From Sulfurovum sp. (GTDB taxonomy: Bacteria; Campylobacterota; Campylobacteria; Campylobacterales; Sulfurovaceae), in the NCBI GenBank assembly GCA_020525365.1, contig JAIZOF010000001.1, positions 1,351,159 to 1,415,158 on the forward strand: a stretch of DNA of 64,000 nucleotides. The letters run 5' to 3'. Positions 6,610-15,431 of the stretch are shown in pieces. A program made the position numbers and the translations under genes. The first letter of the stretch is position 1. Each line of letters starts with the position of its first letter. The notes under the pieces are model-generated. The model made no database searches. It worked only from the letters and a program-made list of their open reading frames with translations, and was not told the origin of the DNA.

Positions 6610-8515
6610 TTAATGGGTAACGGTTTAATGAGAAGCTGCTGATCCAAGTACTACTATATTGGCCATATTTGAACCAATAATATTCCCAATCATATATCAA
6701 CTTTTTTTCTGCTTGTTGCTTTTCTGAAAGAACAATATAGTTATGTTTGTATAGCCACTTATATATTTTTGCTGCCATAGGTCCTGCTGTACTTCCACCA
6801 TGACCGCCATGTTCAATGAGTACCGTGACCACATATTGGGGATCTTCATAGGGTGCATAGGTTGTAATCCAAGCATGCGATCGGTGATAATAGGCAAGTT
6901 CAGACTCTTTTAGACGTTTGGCAGTCGACTGGGGAATAGATTGTACCTGTGATGTAGCAGTTTTTCCGGCAACCACAATAGGTAAATTATGCATTGTTTT
7001 ATATGCGGTTCCTCTTCGAGAGTTACATACATCATACATGCCTTTTTTAATTTCTGAAATAGCATATGGATTCAGAGACATGGGTACAATCTCTGGTACT
7101 GTTGCATTACCATCTACCAGTTTTGCAACACGAGGCTTAACTAAATTTCCAGTTGCTATCAGTGCTGTATAGCGTGCAATCTGAATCGGCGTAACCAAAT
7201 CATACCCCTGACCGATAGAAGCAATGGCTGTTTCACCTTTATACCATGGCTGTCCAAAACGACGCCTCTTCCATGCCTTATCAGGCATAACGCCAATATA
7301 TTCTCTGGGTAAATCTACACCTGTTTTCACTCCAAGCCCAAAAGAGCGCAGATACTTTGCTGCAGCATCAATACCTACCTTGAGGCTTTTGTCGTAAAAG
7401 TAGACATCACAACTCTCCCTAATTGCCTTTCTGAGTGCAACCTTACCATGCCCAAAATGTTTCCAACATCGAAACTTATGGCTACTTTTTCCTATAGTAA
7501 TATATCCCTTACAGTGATCTGAGTTTTTTAAAATACCAGGATGGGTTTCCTCGAAGGCAAGTGCCATTCCCATTTTAATAGTTGATCCTGGAGGATAGAT
7601 TCCATGTACAATCTTATTGGAAAAAGGGTGAGAAAAATCTTCCCTTAATGCATGCCAATCTTTAAAACTGATTCCTCCAACAAAAAGGTTTGGGTTGTAA
7701 GCGGGGTAACTCACTGCAGCAACAAGTTCTCCTGTAACACGCATTACAATAGCAACACCTGTTTCTTTCTTCTTTTTAAATATATTATGGATCATACGTT
7801 GCAAATCAATATCAATGTTCAGTGTTAGATTTTTATTATCTTGTGGTGGTACTTTCTTAAGAACTTCTATTGCTCTATTGGTTGCTGTTACCTTGCTGAC
7901 AACATAGCCATATTCCCCCTGAAGTACTTTATTGTAATACCGTTCTAAACCTGTTTTTCCTACTTGTCCAACAATACTTACAACCTTATCAATACTGTTT
8001 TCTTTTGGATTGGAGCGACCAGTATATCCAACAAGATGAGCAGCATAGTTTCCATATGGATAGTAACGTTTTGTTTCTACTTCAATTTTAATATTAGAAT
8101 TAAGACTCAACTTTGCATACGCACCCATCATCTTTGCATAAGGAATAAAATCTACGACCTTAATAAACTTGTGATTGTACAGCGAACTATACTTTCTGTA
8201 GACTTTGTACAGTAAGATGATATTAAGATCAGGAAATGCTTCAGAGAGTATCTCTCCTACTGTCTCAAGTGCCTTGCTTCCACTCTTTAGGTGTGGTCGT
8301 ATCGAGATAGAGAATCCTATTTGATTCATTGCAAGTAGCTTTCCGTGCACATCAGAGATACTGCCTCGAATAGGCTTAATAAACTCTTTATGCTCTACAT
8401 TTTCCTTGGCAAGTTTCTCATAGTAATAGTTAGATTTAATGCTAATATGATAGAGTCTTGCAATCATAGTGACCCATACAGAAACAAAAATAAAAAATAT
8501 CAATTGATATTTCAT
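6572..8515 (-). CDS. mrdA: penicillin-binding protein 2, elongasome transpeptidase (3' end altered)
   Basis: Class B PBP that cross-links lateral-wall peptidoglycan with RodA and MreBCD. One N-terminal membrane helix (residues ~4-22), a PBP dimerisation domain (~45-215) and a transpeptidase domain (~250-590). SxxK is GSTIK (Ser311, Lys314), the second motif is SCD (368-370), and the third reads KTA (518-520) instead of the usual KTG. Residues from about 604 to 647 are encoded by the inverted exchanger fragment, so the native protein probably ends near residue 604. The ATG overlaps the stop of the mreD-like gene by 4 nt. Last gene of the envelope operon that runs from rlpA. Confidence 0.9.
   Translation of the reverse strand: MKYQLIFFIFVSVWVTMIARLYHISIKSNYYYEKLAKENVEHKEFIKPIRGSISDVHGKLLAMNQIGFSISIRPHLKSGSKALETVGEILSEAFPDLNIILLYKVYRKYSSLYNHKFIKVVDFIPYAKMMGAYAKLSLNSNIKIEVETKRYYPYGNYAAHLVGYTGRSNPKENSIDKVVSIVGQVGKTGLERYYNKVLQGEYGYVVSKVTATNRAIEVLKKVPPQDNKNLTLNIDIDLQRMIHNIFKKKKETGVAIVMRVTGELVAAVSYPAYNPNLFVGGISFKDWHALREDFSHPFSNKIVHGIYPPGSTIKMGMALAFEETHPGILKNSDHCKGYITIGKSSHKFRCWKHFGHGKVALRKAIRESCDVYFYDKSLKVGIDAAAKYLRSFGLGVKTGVDLPREYIGVMPDKAWKRRRFGQPWYKGETAIASIGQGYDLVTPIQIARYTALIATGNLVKPRVAKLVDGNATVPEIVPMSLNPYAISEIKKGMYDVCNSRRGTAYKTMHNLPIVVAGKTATSQVQSIPQSTAKRLKESELAYYHRSHAWITTYAPYEDPQYVVTVLIEHGGHGGSTAGPMAAKIYKWLYKHNYIVLSEKQQAEKKLIYDWEYYWFKYGQYSSTWISSFSLNRYPLKRSFLETLYDMF
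6608..6706 (-). repeat. inverted fragment of the exchanger gene with indels
   Basis: About 99 bp matching the reverse complement of roughly 6028-6124 (for example TTTAATGGGTAACGG and TTTGAACCAATAATATTCCC). Several small insertions and deletions separate it from the source (AGAAGCTG versus AGAGCTG; a 3-base loss after TACTAC). It joins copy 2 directly to the 3' end of mrdA, replacing the native end of that gene. Confidence 0.8.
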
Positions 8516-8970
8516 AAAACTACCGCCACAAGAAGGTCAACAATCAAAGAGTAAAAAAGAATACTATCTAAAATAATATTATTGGTTTGAAAAATAAAAT
8601 CAAATATCAATAAAAAAACCAAATAAACAAGATCGATCGTCAATACAGTTAAAAGCGATATACACACTTTACATCTTATAAAATATATAAAGTATGGGTA
8701 TATAAACGCATAAACAAAGAGGATTGCTATAAAAACCAATAATAGTGGCAATGAAAGATTGAACTCCATATTTACAAGATATAAAGATGCAACAATAAAA
8801 TAAAAAATATTTCCCTTTTCAATCTCCACAATTATTATATATCCCATTATGCCAACAAAAAGAGGAAGAAGTACATAAATAGAAACAAGCATTGGATAAA
8901 AGAGTACAAAGAGTATGAGGAGGATCCGTAATAACCTTTGCAAAAAAATCTTTATCGTACTACTTGTCAT
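8512..8970 (-). CDS. MreD-like integral membrane protein
   Basis: 152 residues, almost entirely hydrophobic, with about five membrane helices and a few charged loops. There is no strong sequence motif, but size, topology and its ATGA overlap with mrdA match MreD, the membrane subunit of the rod-shape elongation complex. MreD is poorly conserved in sequence, so the call rests on context. It could instead be another small membrane protein of the operon. Confidence 0.55.
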   Translation of the reverse strand: MTSSTIKIFLQRLLRILLILFVLFYPMLVSIYVLLPLFVGIMGYIIIVEIEKGNIFYFIVASLYLVNMEFNLSLPLLLVFIAILFVYAFIYPYFIYFIRCKVCISLLTVLTIDLVYLVFLLIFDFIFQTNNIILDSILFYSLIVDLLVAVVL

Positions 8971-8976
8971 CTATAT

Positions 8977-9453
8977 CTACACCTTATAGACTAGTGCCAC
9001 TTCATTGCATGAAGGAAAGTGGATGCACTTAATACAGTCTGCCCATATCTTATGTTCAGGAATAGTCTCTTTGTTTATTTCATAAAATCCAATTTTCTCA
9101 AAAAAATCTGGTAGATAGGTTAGAACCAATACATCCTCTTTGACTCCTAGTGCTTTTGCTTCTTCAAGAGAAAATTCTACCATCTGCTTACCAATATACT
9201 TTCCACGGTAAGCCTTGTTAACAATAAGACTGCGTATCTCAGCAAGACGCGAGGAGTGGATATGTAGTGCCGTATAGCCTACAAGTTTTTCTCCTTGTTT
9301 AGCAAGGACGTAGGATCGTATATTGGTGGCCATCTCATCTTCACTACGTTCAAGTATGGTCCCGTCTTTTACCTTTTCGTCTACCAGTGCCTGCATGGCA
9401 GGAATATCAGTAAGTTTTGCTTTGACTAGTTTAATCACTTCTTGCTCCCTCAT
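8977..9453 (-). CDS. GNAT N-acetyltransferase, probably N-acetylglutamate synthase
   Basis: 158 residues. GNAT fold with the acetyl-CoA loop in NKAYRGKYIGKQMVEF (residues ~78-93) and a C-terminal Cys-bearing tail KIWADCIKCIHFPSCNE. That combination is seen in the short ArgA-type N-acetylglutamate synthases of Campylobacterota and actinobacteria, which start arginine biosynthesis. The substrate is not proven by sequence. It overlaps engB by 23 nt and sits 6 nt upstream of the mreD-like gene in the operon. Confidence 0.75.
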   Translation of the reverse strand: MREQEVIKLVKAKLTDIPAMQALVDEKVKDGTILERSEDEMATNIRSYVLAKQGEKLVGYTALHIHSSRLAEIRSLIVNKAYRGKYIGKQMVEFSLEEAKALGVKEDVLVLTYLPDFFEKIGFYEINKETIPEHKIWADCIKCIHFPSCNEVALVYKV

Positions 9454-10060
9454 CTCTTCCTACACCAAAAATTGTATGCATAATCTCACGATGTATGCTT
9501 TCATATCCATTCTTTTTTAGATTGGAAAGTGTCATTGAATTAGGAAATTCACGTTTGAGTTTATTGCGTTCTTTTTGATTGAGCTTGTCTATTTTAGTAA
9601 AAACCATTAAATAGCGTTGATCAGGTCTGATAAATTTTAAAATATAAGCCTCCATATCATCATCAATCTTTGCATATGGGTGTCTTGCATCACGTAGATG
9701 AATAAATAGTCTGATAGAAACACGATGCTCAATGAACTCTACCAGATTCTTTTGCCACACTTCTTTAAGTGATTTGGAGACCTTTGCATACCCAAATCCA
9801 GGAAGGTCCACAAAGCGTACAGGATAGCTCTGCTCTTTATAAAGGTAGCGAGTCTCAAAAAAGTTTATCAGCTGTGTTTTTCCTGGTGTTGCAGAACTTT
9901 TAGCAAGATTTTTCCGATGGGTCAATCCGTTCAGTGTTGAACTTTTGCCCACATTAGAACGTCCAAGAAATACCACTTCACTCATATCTTCATGTACTGA
10001 ATCGACGATACTCTGTGCAGATTTAATAAATGATGCTTCTACAATCTGTGGATTACTCAC
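9431..10060 (-). CDS. engB: ribosome biogenesis GTPase EngB/YsxC
   Basis: 209 residues. TRAFAC-class GTPase for late 50S assembly. G1 GRSNVGKSS (residues ~33-41), G2/switch region ATPGKTQ, G3 DLPGFGYA, G4 TKIDK. It overlaps lptA by 8 nt upstream and the acetyltransferase by 23 nt downstream, so it belongs to the same transcript. Confidence 0.95.
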   Translation of the reverse strand: MSNPQIVEASFIKSAQSIVDSVHEDMSEVVFLGRSNVGKSSTLNGLTHRKNLAKSSATPGKTQLINFFETRYLYKEQSYPVRFVDLPGFGYAKVSKSLKEVWQKNLVEFIEHRVSIRLFIHLRDARHPYAKIDDDMEAYILKFIRPDQRYLMVFTKIDKLNQKERNKLKREFPNSMTLSNLKKNGYESIHREIMHTIFGVGRDEGARSD

Positions 10061-10523
10061 GTCTCTTCTCCAAATTAAAAATAAACTTTACTGGTTTCTT
10101 CTTCTTCCCTTTGATATCACCATTTCCAGTATGCATATTTAAAATAACTTCATCACCATTAATATAACTTTTATTTACAAGATCTTCTATGGCAACTTCA
10201 CCTTTAAGGATATATGTAACATTTTTGGGAAGATATGTAATTTTCTGCGCACTCCCCTTGTAAAAAGTATTCTTATATTGTAACTCAAAGGTTACGCTTC
10301 CAATTGCTTCATACTTCTTTGTCTTATTATTTTGATTAAGGTAAACAATAATTTCATCTGCATGTATCCAGTTTTTCATCTGAATCACTTTAGTATTTCC
10401 CGTAAAGTGAATCTCCTTTTTGAGATCTATTATCTTCATAGTGTCAGAAGTAATCTGAACACTCTCTGCAAAGAGTAAGGAATGTCCTAAAACTGCTGTT
10501 AATAAAATGATTATATATTTCAA
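10053..10523 (-). CDS. lptA: LPS transport periplasmic bridge protein LptA
   Basis: 156 residues with a signal peptide ending near LLFAES and the OstA-like beta-jellyroll: ITSDTMKIIDLKKEIHFTG, NWIHADEIIVYL, YINGDEVILNM. LptA oligomers carry lipopolysaccharide from LptC to LptD across the periplasm. It overlaps lptC by 4 nt (ATGA type), as expected for a coupled lptC-lptA pair. Confidence 0.88.
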   Translation of the reverse strand: MKYIIILLTAVLGHSLLFAESVQITSDTMKIIDLKKEIHFTGNTKVIQMKNWIHADEIIVYLNQNNKTKKYEAIGSVTFELQYKNTFYKGSAQKITYLPKNVTYILKGEVAIEDLVNKSYINGDEVILNMHTGNGDIKGKKKKPVKFIFNLEKRRE

Positions 10524-11065
10524 TCTGTACCCTTTGTCTTAGCCTTAGAGATATTATTTTCTTCAGCATAGAGCGTTGCATTCACGCCGGTTGCTTGTAG
10601 CACTTGTCTGTCGGCATAGTATGTCATGCCCTTACCGTATATAACACTTTTTCCTTTCGTTGCAACAAAAGAAGAGGTCGTATAAAGTATGGTGCTCTTC
10701 TTATCATAACGGGCATGTTCTGTCCGATAACTAAACCCTTCTCTTTGGTGCATCGTCACATTACCATCAAGGTAGAGACTATCTCCTTTATATATTCCAC
10801 TATCAGCAAAAAGCTGATAGATATTCTTATTGTGATAACGTAAATGGTCTACTTTTAAAACAGTACCGGCTCTAACACCATGGGCAGCAAATGCTATCCC
10901 TTCCCTGTTAGATATGGTTGCTTCTGTAAAAGTTGTATTGGAAAACTCCAACTCTTTTTGTATATTTTTTTCTACTATTTTCTGAGAATTTAACTTAATT
11001 GACATTGTTATAATCGATGTCAGTATGATCAAAGTCACCAAAAATAATTCTAATTTTAATCCCAT
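10520..11065 (-). CDS. lptC: LPS export protein LptC
   Basis: 181 residues with one N-terminal membrane helix (residues ~5-22) followed by a periplasmic LptC-type jellyroll (FTEATISNREGIAFAAHGV, YHNKNIYQLFADSGIYKGD, LDGNVTMHQREGFSYRTEHA). It receives LPS from LptBFG and passes it to LptA. Overlaps kdsC by 10 nt and lptA by 4 nt. The call uses both fold pattern and neighbourhood. Confidence 0.82.
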   Translation of the reverse strand: MGLKLELFLVTLIILTSIITMSIKLNSQKIVEKNIQKELEFSNTTFTEATISNREGIAFAAHGVRAGTVLKVDHLRYHNKNIYQLFADSGIYKGDSLYLDGNVTMHQREGFSYRTEHARYDKKSTILYTTSSFVATKGKSVIYGKGMTYYADRQVLQATGVNATLYAEENNISKAKTKGTD

Positions 11066-11553
11066 AATGCCAGATACTTCTTTTCAAGTCCCTCTTGTTT
11101 GATGAGATATTCAATCATCTCACGTACCGCACCATCACCACCTTTTTTTGTCAGAACAATATCTACAGTGTCATTAATATGGCTACTTGCATCTCTTGGA
11201 GCAAAAGAGATTCCTGCCATCTTAAGCATAGAAATATCATTGAGGTCATCACCGATAGCAGCAATATGTTTCATTTCAATATCTAGTTTTTCTAGAAGCT
11301 TCTCAAGAACCTCTCTTTTGTTTTCTACACCTTGATAGAGGTGTTCTATATGTAACTCTTTTGCTCGCCGTGTAACAATATCAGATTTACGCCCTGTAAT
11401 AATAGCTACCTGTCGCCCAAGACGTCTCCATGAGGCAATCGCTAAACCATCTTTTACATTGAAAGACTTTATCTCATCTCCATCAGCACTATAGGTAATA
11501 CGACTATCAGTCATGGTGCCATCAACATCAAGAATGATTAACTGGATACTCAT
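11056..11553 (-). CDS. kdsC: 3-deoxy-D-manno-octulosonate 8-phosphate phosphatase
   Basis: 165 residues. HAD-superfamily C0-type phosphatase without a cap: LDVDGTMTD (nucleophile Asp9), TGRKSD, GDDLNDISML. It releases Kdo from Kdo-8-phosphate for LPS inner core. Its position directly before lptC-lptA is the common Kdo/Lpt arrangement in proteobacteria. Overlaps hisB by 4 nt. Confidence 0.92.
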   Translation of the reverse strand: MSIQLIILDVDGTMTDSRITYSADGDEIKSFNVKDGLAIASWRRLGRQVAIITGRKSDIVTRRAKELHIEHLYQGVENKREVLEKLLEKLDIEMKHIAAIGDDLNDISMLKMAGISFAPRDASSHINDTVDIVLTKKGGDGAVREMIEYLIKQEGLEKKYLALWD

Positions 11554-12140
11554 AAGACACCTTTTGTACTTGGAATACCGCTATTTTCATTGATTGCAAC
11601 TGCACGCCTTAAGGCAACTGCAAGTGCTTTGAATGATGCCTCAATAATATGGTGCTTATTTTTACCTCTATTATAAATAAGGTGCAATGTCAACGAAAGA
11701 TTGGATGTAAATGCACGAAAAAACTCCTCAACAAGCTCCACATCAAATGTTCCTACTTTGCCACCAATAGGTAACTCAAAGACGAGAAAACCACGGTTTG
11801 ACAGGTCAATATCACAAGTAATGCTTGCTTCATCCATTACCACTGTTGCATTACCAAATCGCTCAATGCTTTTAACTGGATAGATTACTTCACGAAGTGC
11901 CTGTGCAATGACTATCCCCACATCTTCAACTGTATGATGATCGTCAATATGTATATCACCATTACATTTGACCTCCATGTCAATATGTGCATGTTTGGTA
12001 AAAGCTTCAAGCATATGATCAAAAAATCCTATACCGGTATCAATCTTTGCTCTCCCTTTACCATAAAGGTTTACTTTCACACTAATTTGTGTCTCTTTTG
12101 TTTCTCGTCTTTTCTCAATCATCTTTTTCCTCGCTTCCAT
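11550..12140 (-). CDS. hisB: imidazoleglycerol-phosphate dehydratase
   Basis: 196 residues, the monofunctional dehydratase length. Sixth step of histidine synthesis. Metal-binding motifs FFDHMLEAFTKH, DDHHTVED and KNHKHHIIEA-type segments are visible (here GKNKHHIIEASFKA). The start may be the internal ATG of MIEKRRETK at 12122, since the first codons overlap the rlpA 3' region only loosely. A histidine gene inside an envelope operon is unexpected by function; it overlaps kdsC by 4 nt, so it is cotranscribed. Confidence 0.94.
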   Translation of the reverse strand: MEARKKMIEKRRETKETQISVKVNLYGKGRAKIDTGIGFFDHMLEAFTKHAHIDMEVKCNGDIHIDDHHTVEDVGIVIAQALREVIYPVKSIERFGNATVVMDEASITCDIDLSNRGFLVFELPIGGKVGTFDVELVEEFFRAFTSNLSLTLHLIYNRGKNKHHIIEASFKALAVALRRAVAINENSGIPSTKGVL

Positions 12141-12142
12141 GC

Positions 12143-12934
12143 TTAACTTCGTAAAATCGGTGCCCCTGATAAACCTAAATAGTTATCCCTGTAATCCCGA
12201 GCTGCCTCTTTACTCTTAAAACCCATCATAAAAACCCTATAAAGTGTACGACCGGCATTATCTTGTGCTCTTTTAATTACAACATGGTACCTGTTCATTC
12301 CAATTCTCTTATACTTTTTCTTAGTAATTTTTGCACCCTCATAACGACTAAAAGCACCTACTTGAATACCAAAATTTGTCAGCCTGATACGCTCTATTTT
12401 CTTTTCTGCTTTGGCTTTAGTAATCTGTTGTGATGTCTGCACCTTTCCTGCAAAACCAACTACCTCAATTTTTACCTTAGCAATCCCAGTCTTATCAAGT
12501 CCAAGTTCTTTGCCTGTTGCGTAGCTACAATCAATAATGCGTCCTTTCACAAAAGGACCTCTATCATTAATACGAGCAATAGTACTTTTTCCATTCTGAA
12601 GATTGATAATCTTTACCATAGTATCCATCGGCCAGGTCTTGTGCGCTGCCGTCTTTGCATACATATTATAATGCTCACCACTGCTGGTATATTTACCATG
12701 AAAGTTTGGTCCATACCAACTTGAAATACCCCTCATGGTTTGCCCTACTGAGACATAAGTCGGTCTATAGGACTTTCCAAGCACCACATAACTACGCATA
12801 GCTGCCCTCTTCATAGAAGGACTAGTATAACCCTTGTCAGGATAGTTTGCATATCGATTTAAACAACCTGTCATTAGCAATAAAATTAAAAGGACTTCTA
12901 TGGAAAAGAGGAAGAAAAGGCGTTTACTTGACAT
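12143..12934 (-). CDS. rlpA: RlpA-family septal ring lipoprotein with SPOR domain
   Basis: 263 residues. Lipobox LLMTGC, then a double-psi beta-barrel RlpA domain (residues ~85-175: GISSWYGPNFHGKYTSSGE, ARINDRGPFVKGRIIDCS). A SPOR domain follows (~190-258: FGIQVGAFSRYEGAK, YRVFMMGFKSKEAARDY) that binds denuded septal glycan. RlpA proteins are lytic transglycosylases or septal structural proteins. It is first in the minus-strand block down to mrdA, and a gap of 128 bp separates it from tatD. Confidence 0.93.
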   Translation of the reverse strand: MSSKRLFFLFSIEVLLILLLMTGCLNRYANYPDKGYTSPSMKRAAMRSYVVLGKSYRPTYVSVGQTMRGISSWYGPNFHGKYTSSGEHYNMYAKTAAHKTWPMDTMVKIINLQNGKSTIARINDRGPFVKGRIIDCSYATGKELGLDKTGIAKVKIEVVGFAGKVQTSQQITKAKAEKKIERIRLTNFGIQVGAFSRYEGAKITKKKYKRIGMNRYHVVIKRAQDNAGRTLYRVFMMGFKSKEAARDYRDNYLGLSGAPILRS

Positions 12935-13062
12935 AAAGTCCCTTATACTTATGATAGTGAAGATATTATCTCATATTTGACTTTATAGCTGCTTGAAACC
13001 ATTCAAAGTAAAGCAAGTTCTTCTTAAATACCATTTCTAAATATTTGGTATATTTTGATATT

Positions 13063-13833
13063 TTAAATACCAAAAAGTCTCTGTGTATTTGATGCTATTG
13101 TCTCTTCCATATGACTCCTCTCCATACCACTTAGCTCACACATTTTTTCAACAATAAGGGTACAGTATGAGGGCTCATTTTTTTTCCCTCGGAATGGATG
13201 TGGCGTTAGATAAGGAGCATCTGTCTCTACTAAAAGTCTCTCATGAGGAATTTCTGGGAAAATATTAAGCAATTTACGAGCATTCTTAAAGGTAAGTACA
13301 CCACCTATACCATAGTAAAAATTCTTTTTAGAGAGCGCAAGAAGCGACTCATCAGCATTATAGCAGTGCAATACACCGCCTGCTTCTCCTGCATATGTAT
13401 GCAACATCTCCAGACAATCAATACTCGACTCTCTTACATGTACAATGAGTGGTTTTCCTAATACTTTTGCCCACTGAATTTGGTCAAGAAATACCTCCTT
13501 CTGTAGTGCCTTTTCGGCACGAATTGCTTCCTCTTCTTCAGGTAGTCTATAGTAGTCAAGTCCACACTCTCCAATTGCCACACATTTTGGATGTGAAACA
13601 AATCTTTCAAGATAGCTCCGATCATAGCGTGAAGCATCATAGGGGTGTACTCCTACAGCAAAATAGACAGATGAAAATTTCTCCGAAATTTCAACAGCAC
13701 GCTCCAGTGTACGCGGATCTGCACCCGGTATGATAAATTTTTTTATCCCACTTTGTTTGGCTCTTTGTAAAACCTCATCAAGATCCTCATTGTAACGACA
13801 ATCATCAAGATGGCAGTGAGTATCAATAATCAT
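13063..13833 (-). CDS. tatD: TatD-family metal-dependent DNase
   Basis: 256 residues, a TIM-barrel amidohydrolase-type nuclease. Metal ligands are recognisable in DTHCHLDD (residues 3-10), IGECGLDYYR, PLIVHVR, LHCYNADE and VETDAPYLTP. TatD enzymes are 3'-5' exonucleases with roles in DNA repair and degradation. Upstream lies recN after 62 bp, downstream rlpA. Confidence 0.93.
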   Translation of the reverse strand: MIIDTHCHLDDCRYNEDLDEVLQRAKQSGIKKFIIPGADPRTLERAVEISEKFSSVYFAVGVHPYDASRYDRSYLERFVSHPKCVAIGECGLDYYRLPEEEEAIRAEKALQKEVFLDQIQWAKVLGKPLIVHVRESSIDCLEMLHTYAGEAGGVLHCYNADESLLALSKKNFYYGIGGVLTFKNARKLLNIFPEIPHERLLVETDAPYLTPHPFRGKKNEPSYCTLIVEKMCELSGMERSHMEETIASNTQRLFGI

Positions 13834-13895
13834 GAAAAAATACTCCTTATTTTTTAATATGAATTAAATCAAAACCCTACTTAAACAATAGTTTA

Positions 13896-15431
13896 TTATT
13901 TGCTACTTCGTAACTTTTGTGCAAATGCTACTGCCTGTTCAGTTGGGGATTCTCCAGCAACAATACGGGCAATCTCATCAATACGCCCCTCATCATCAAG
14001 TATGCGTGCACGACTAATGTCTCCTTTTCTTTCTACAACAATATGCTGTGTTGCCTTGGCAGCAAGGTGTGGCTGATGAGAAATGGCAAAGACTTGATAC
14101 CCCCTTGCGAGTGTCTCAATCATCCCTGCAATAGCAATGGACTCATCACCACTAACATTTGCATCAATCTCATCAAGTATGAGTACACCTTGTTCTTCTT
14201 TTTCTTTTGGCATAGTTGTAGCCATCAGTGCCAATCTAACACGGTTAAACTCTCCACCACTAAGTGTTTTAAGTGATGAATCACCAAGTTTTATCTCCAC
14301 ACTATCAAGCCCCTGCTCGCCAAGTGGAACCGAAGAAAATACAAACTCCAATGCGGAAAGTTTTAAACTAGAGAGATAGTGTTCAAGGGTTTTTTCAAGT
14401 CTTTTTGCCTCCTCTTTTCTCTTCTGTGAAAGATGAGAGGCAATCGTGTGCAATTCTACATATTCCACCTCAAGAAACTGCTCAAGCAGACTTTTGTCCT
14501 GCTCTGCATGTTCATATCCTGCCAACTCACAGATTTTCTCCTCCTTGTAGGCAAGCGCCTCCTCTATGGAGCCATAACGATTCTTTAATCCTGTAAGGTC
14601 ACTTAATCTGTTGAGTACCTCTTCTACATTTACCTCTTTAAGCTCATCAGCAAGCAGTTCACTCTCTTCAAAATCTGCACGGAGTTGATTCATTGCCTCT
14701 GAAAAGGGTGTTATATTTTTATCGAGTAGTCGATAAATCTCCTCCACACTACTCTCATATTTGAAAATCTCATTTGCCCGCACCAATGCATCACGAATCT
14801 TATCAATACGTGAGAGTTGTTGCTTTACTTTTAAAAGCTCCTCTTCTTCTCCAGATTTAGGGTTGATCGTATGAATCTTCTCTATCTCATAACGTATCAA
14901 TTCGATCTTCTCCGTCAGCCTCTTCTCTTCATCTCGTATCTTCTCTAATTGAAGTATCTTCTGTCGATAATTTGTATATCGTTTTGCATACTCTCTAAGA
15001 GATTTTTTAAAGCTACTCTCCTTGGCAGAGAGAGATGCGTCTATCATTTTGAGTAAAGAGGCTACATCTATTCCCTCTTGATCGCGTACAGAAAGATATC
15101 TGACAAACGGTGAAAACATCTCTAAGAGTATTTTTTTAGAGATGTTTTGTCCATCAATAAAATAGCGTAGCTTCTCTCTTTTTATGGTTTTAATACAGAG
15201 TTTCTCCTCTAACATATAAGCATCACTTTTCAAATTTGTAGGCTTTTTTAGGTCGAGCTCACAAAGTGTTGCAACACTCTTTATTGTATGCCCAAATGCA
15301 GAAAGTATTGCCGAAATAAGTACTGATTTACCCGCACCACTTGATCCACTAAATACGATAAGTCCTTGCTTGAACTCAAGTTCAAGTGTCTGAAAGGTTA
15401 CAAGATCACGCAGATGGAGTCTCTCTATCAA
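13896..15431 (-). CDS. recN: DNA repair protein RecN
   Basis: 511 residues, somewhat short for RecN (typically ~550). SMC-like ATPase acting early in double-strand-break repair. Walker A GSSGAGKS near residue 31, a central coiled coil (~150-330), ABC signature LSGGEFNRVRLAL, Walker B LILDEIDANVSGDES and a final H-loop FAISHQPHLAAKA. Its ATG overlaps the stop of nadK by 4 nt, so the pair is coupled. Confidence 0.95.
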   Translation of the reverse strand: MIERLHLRDLVTFQTLELEFKQGLIVFSGSSGAGKSVLISAILSAFGHTIKSVATLCELDLKKPTNLKSDAYMLEEKLCIKTIKREKLRYFIDGQNISKKILLEMFSPFVRYLSVRDQEGIDVASLLKMIDASLSAKESSFKKSLREYAKRYTNYRQKILQLEKIRDEEKRLTEKIELIRYEIEKIHTINPKSGEEEELLKVKQQLSRIDKIRDALVRANEIFKYESSVEEIYRLLDKNITPFSEAMNQLRADFEESELLADELKEVNVEEVLNRLSDLTGLKNRYGSIEEALAYKEEKICELAGYEHAEQDKSLLEQFLEVEYVELHTIASHLSQKRKEEAKRLEKTLEHYLSSLKLSALEFVFSSVPLGEQGLDSVEIKLGDSSLKTLSGGEFNRVRLALMATTMPKEKEEQGVLILDEIDANVSGDESIAIAGMIETLARGYQVFAISHQPHLAAKATQHIVVERKGDISRARILDDEGRIDEIARIVAGESPTEQAVAFAQKLRSSK

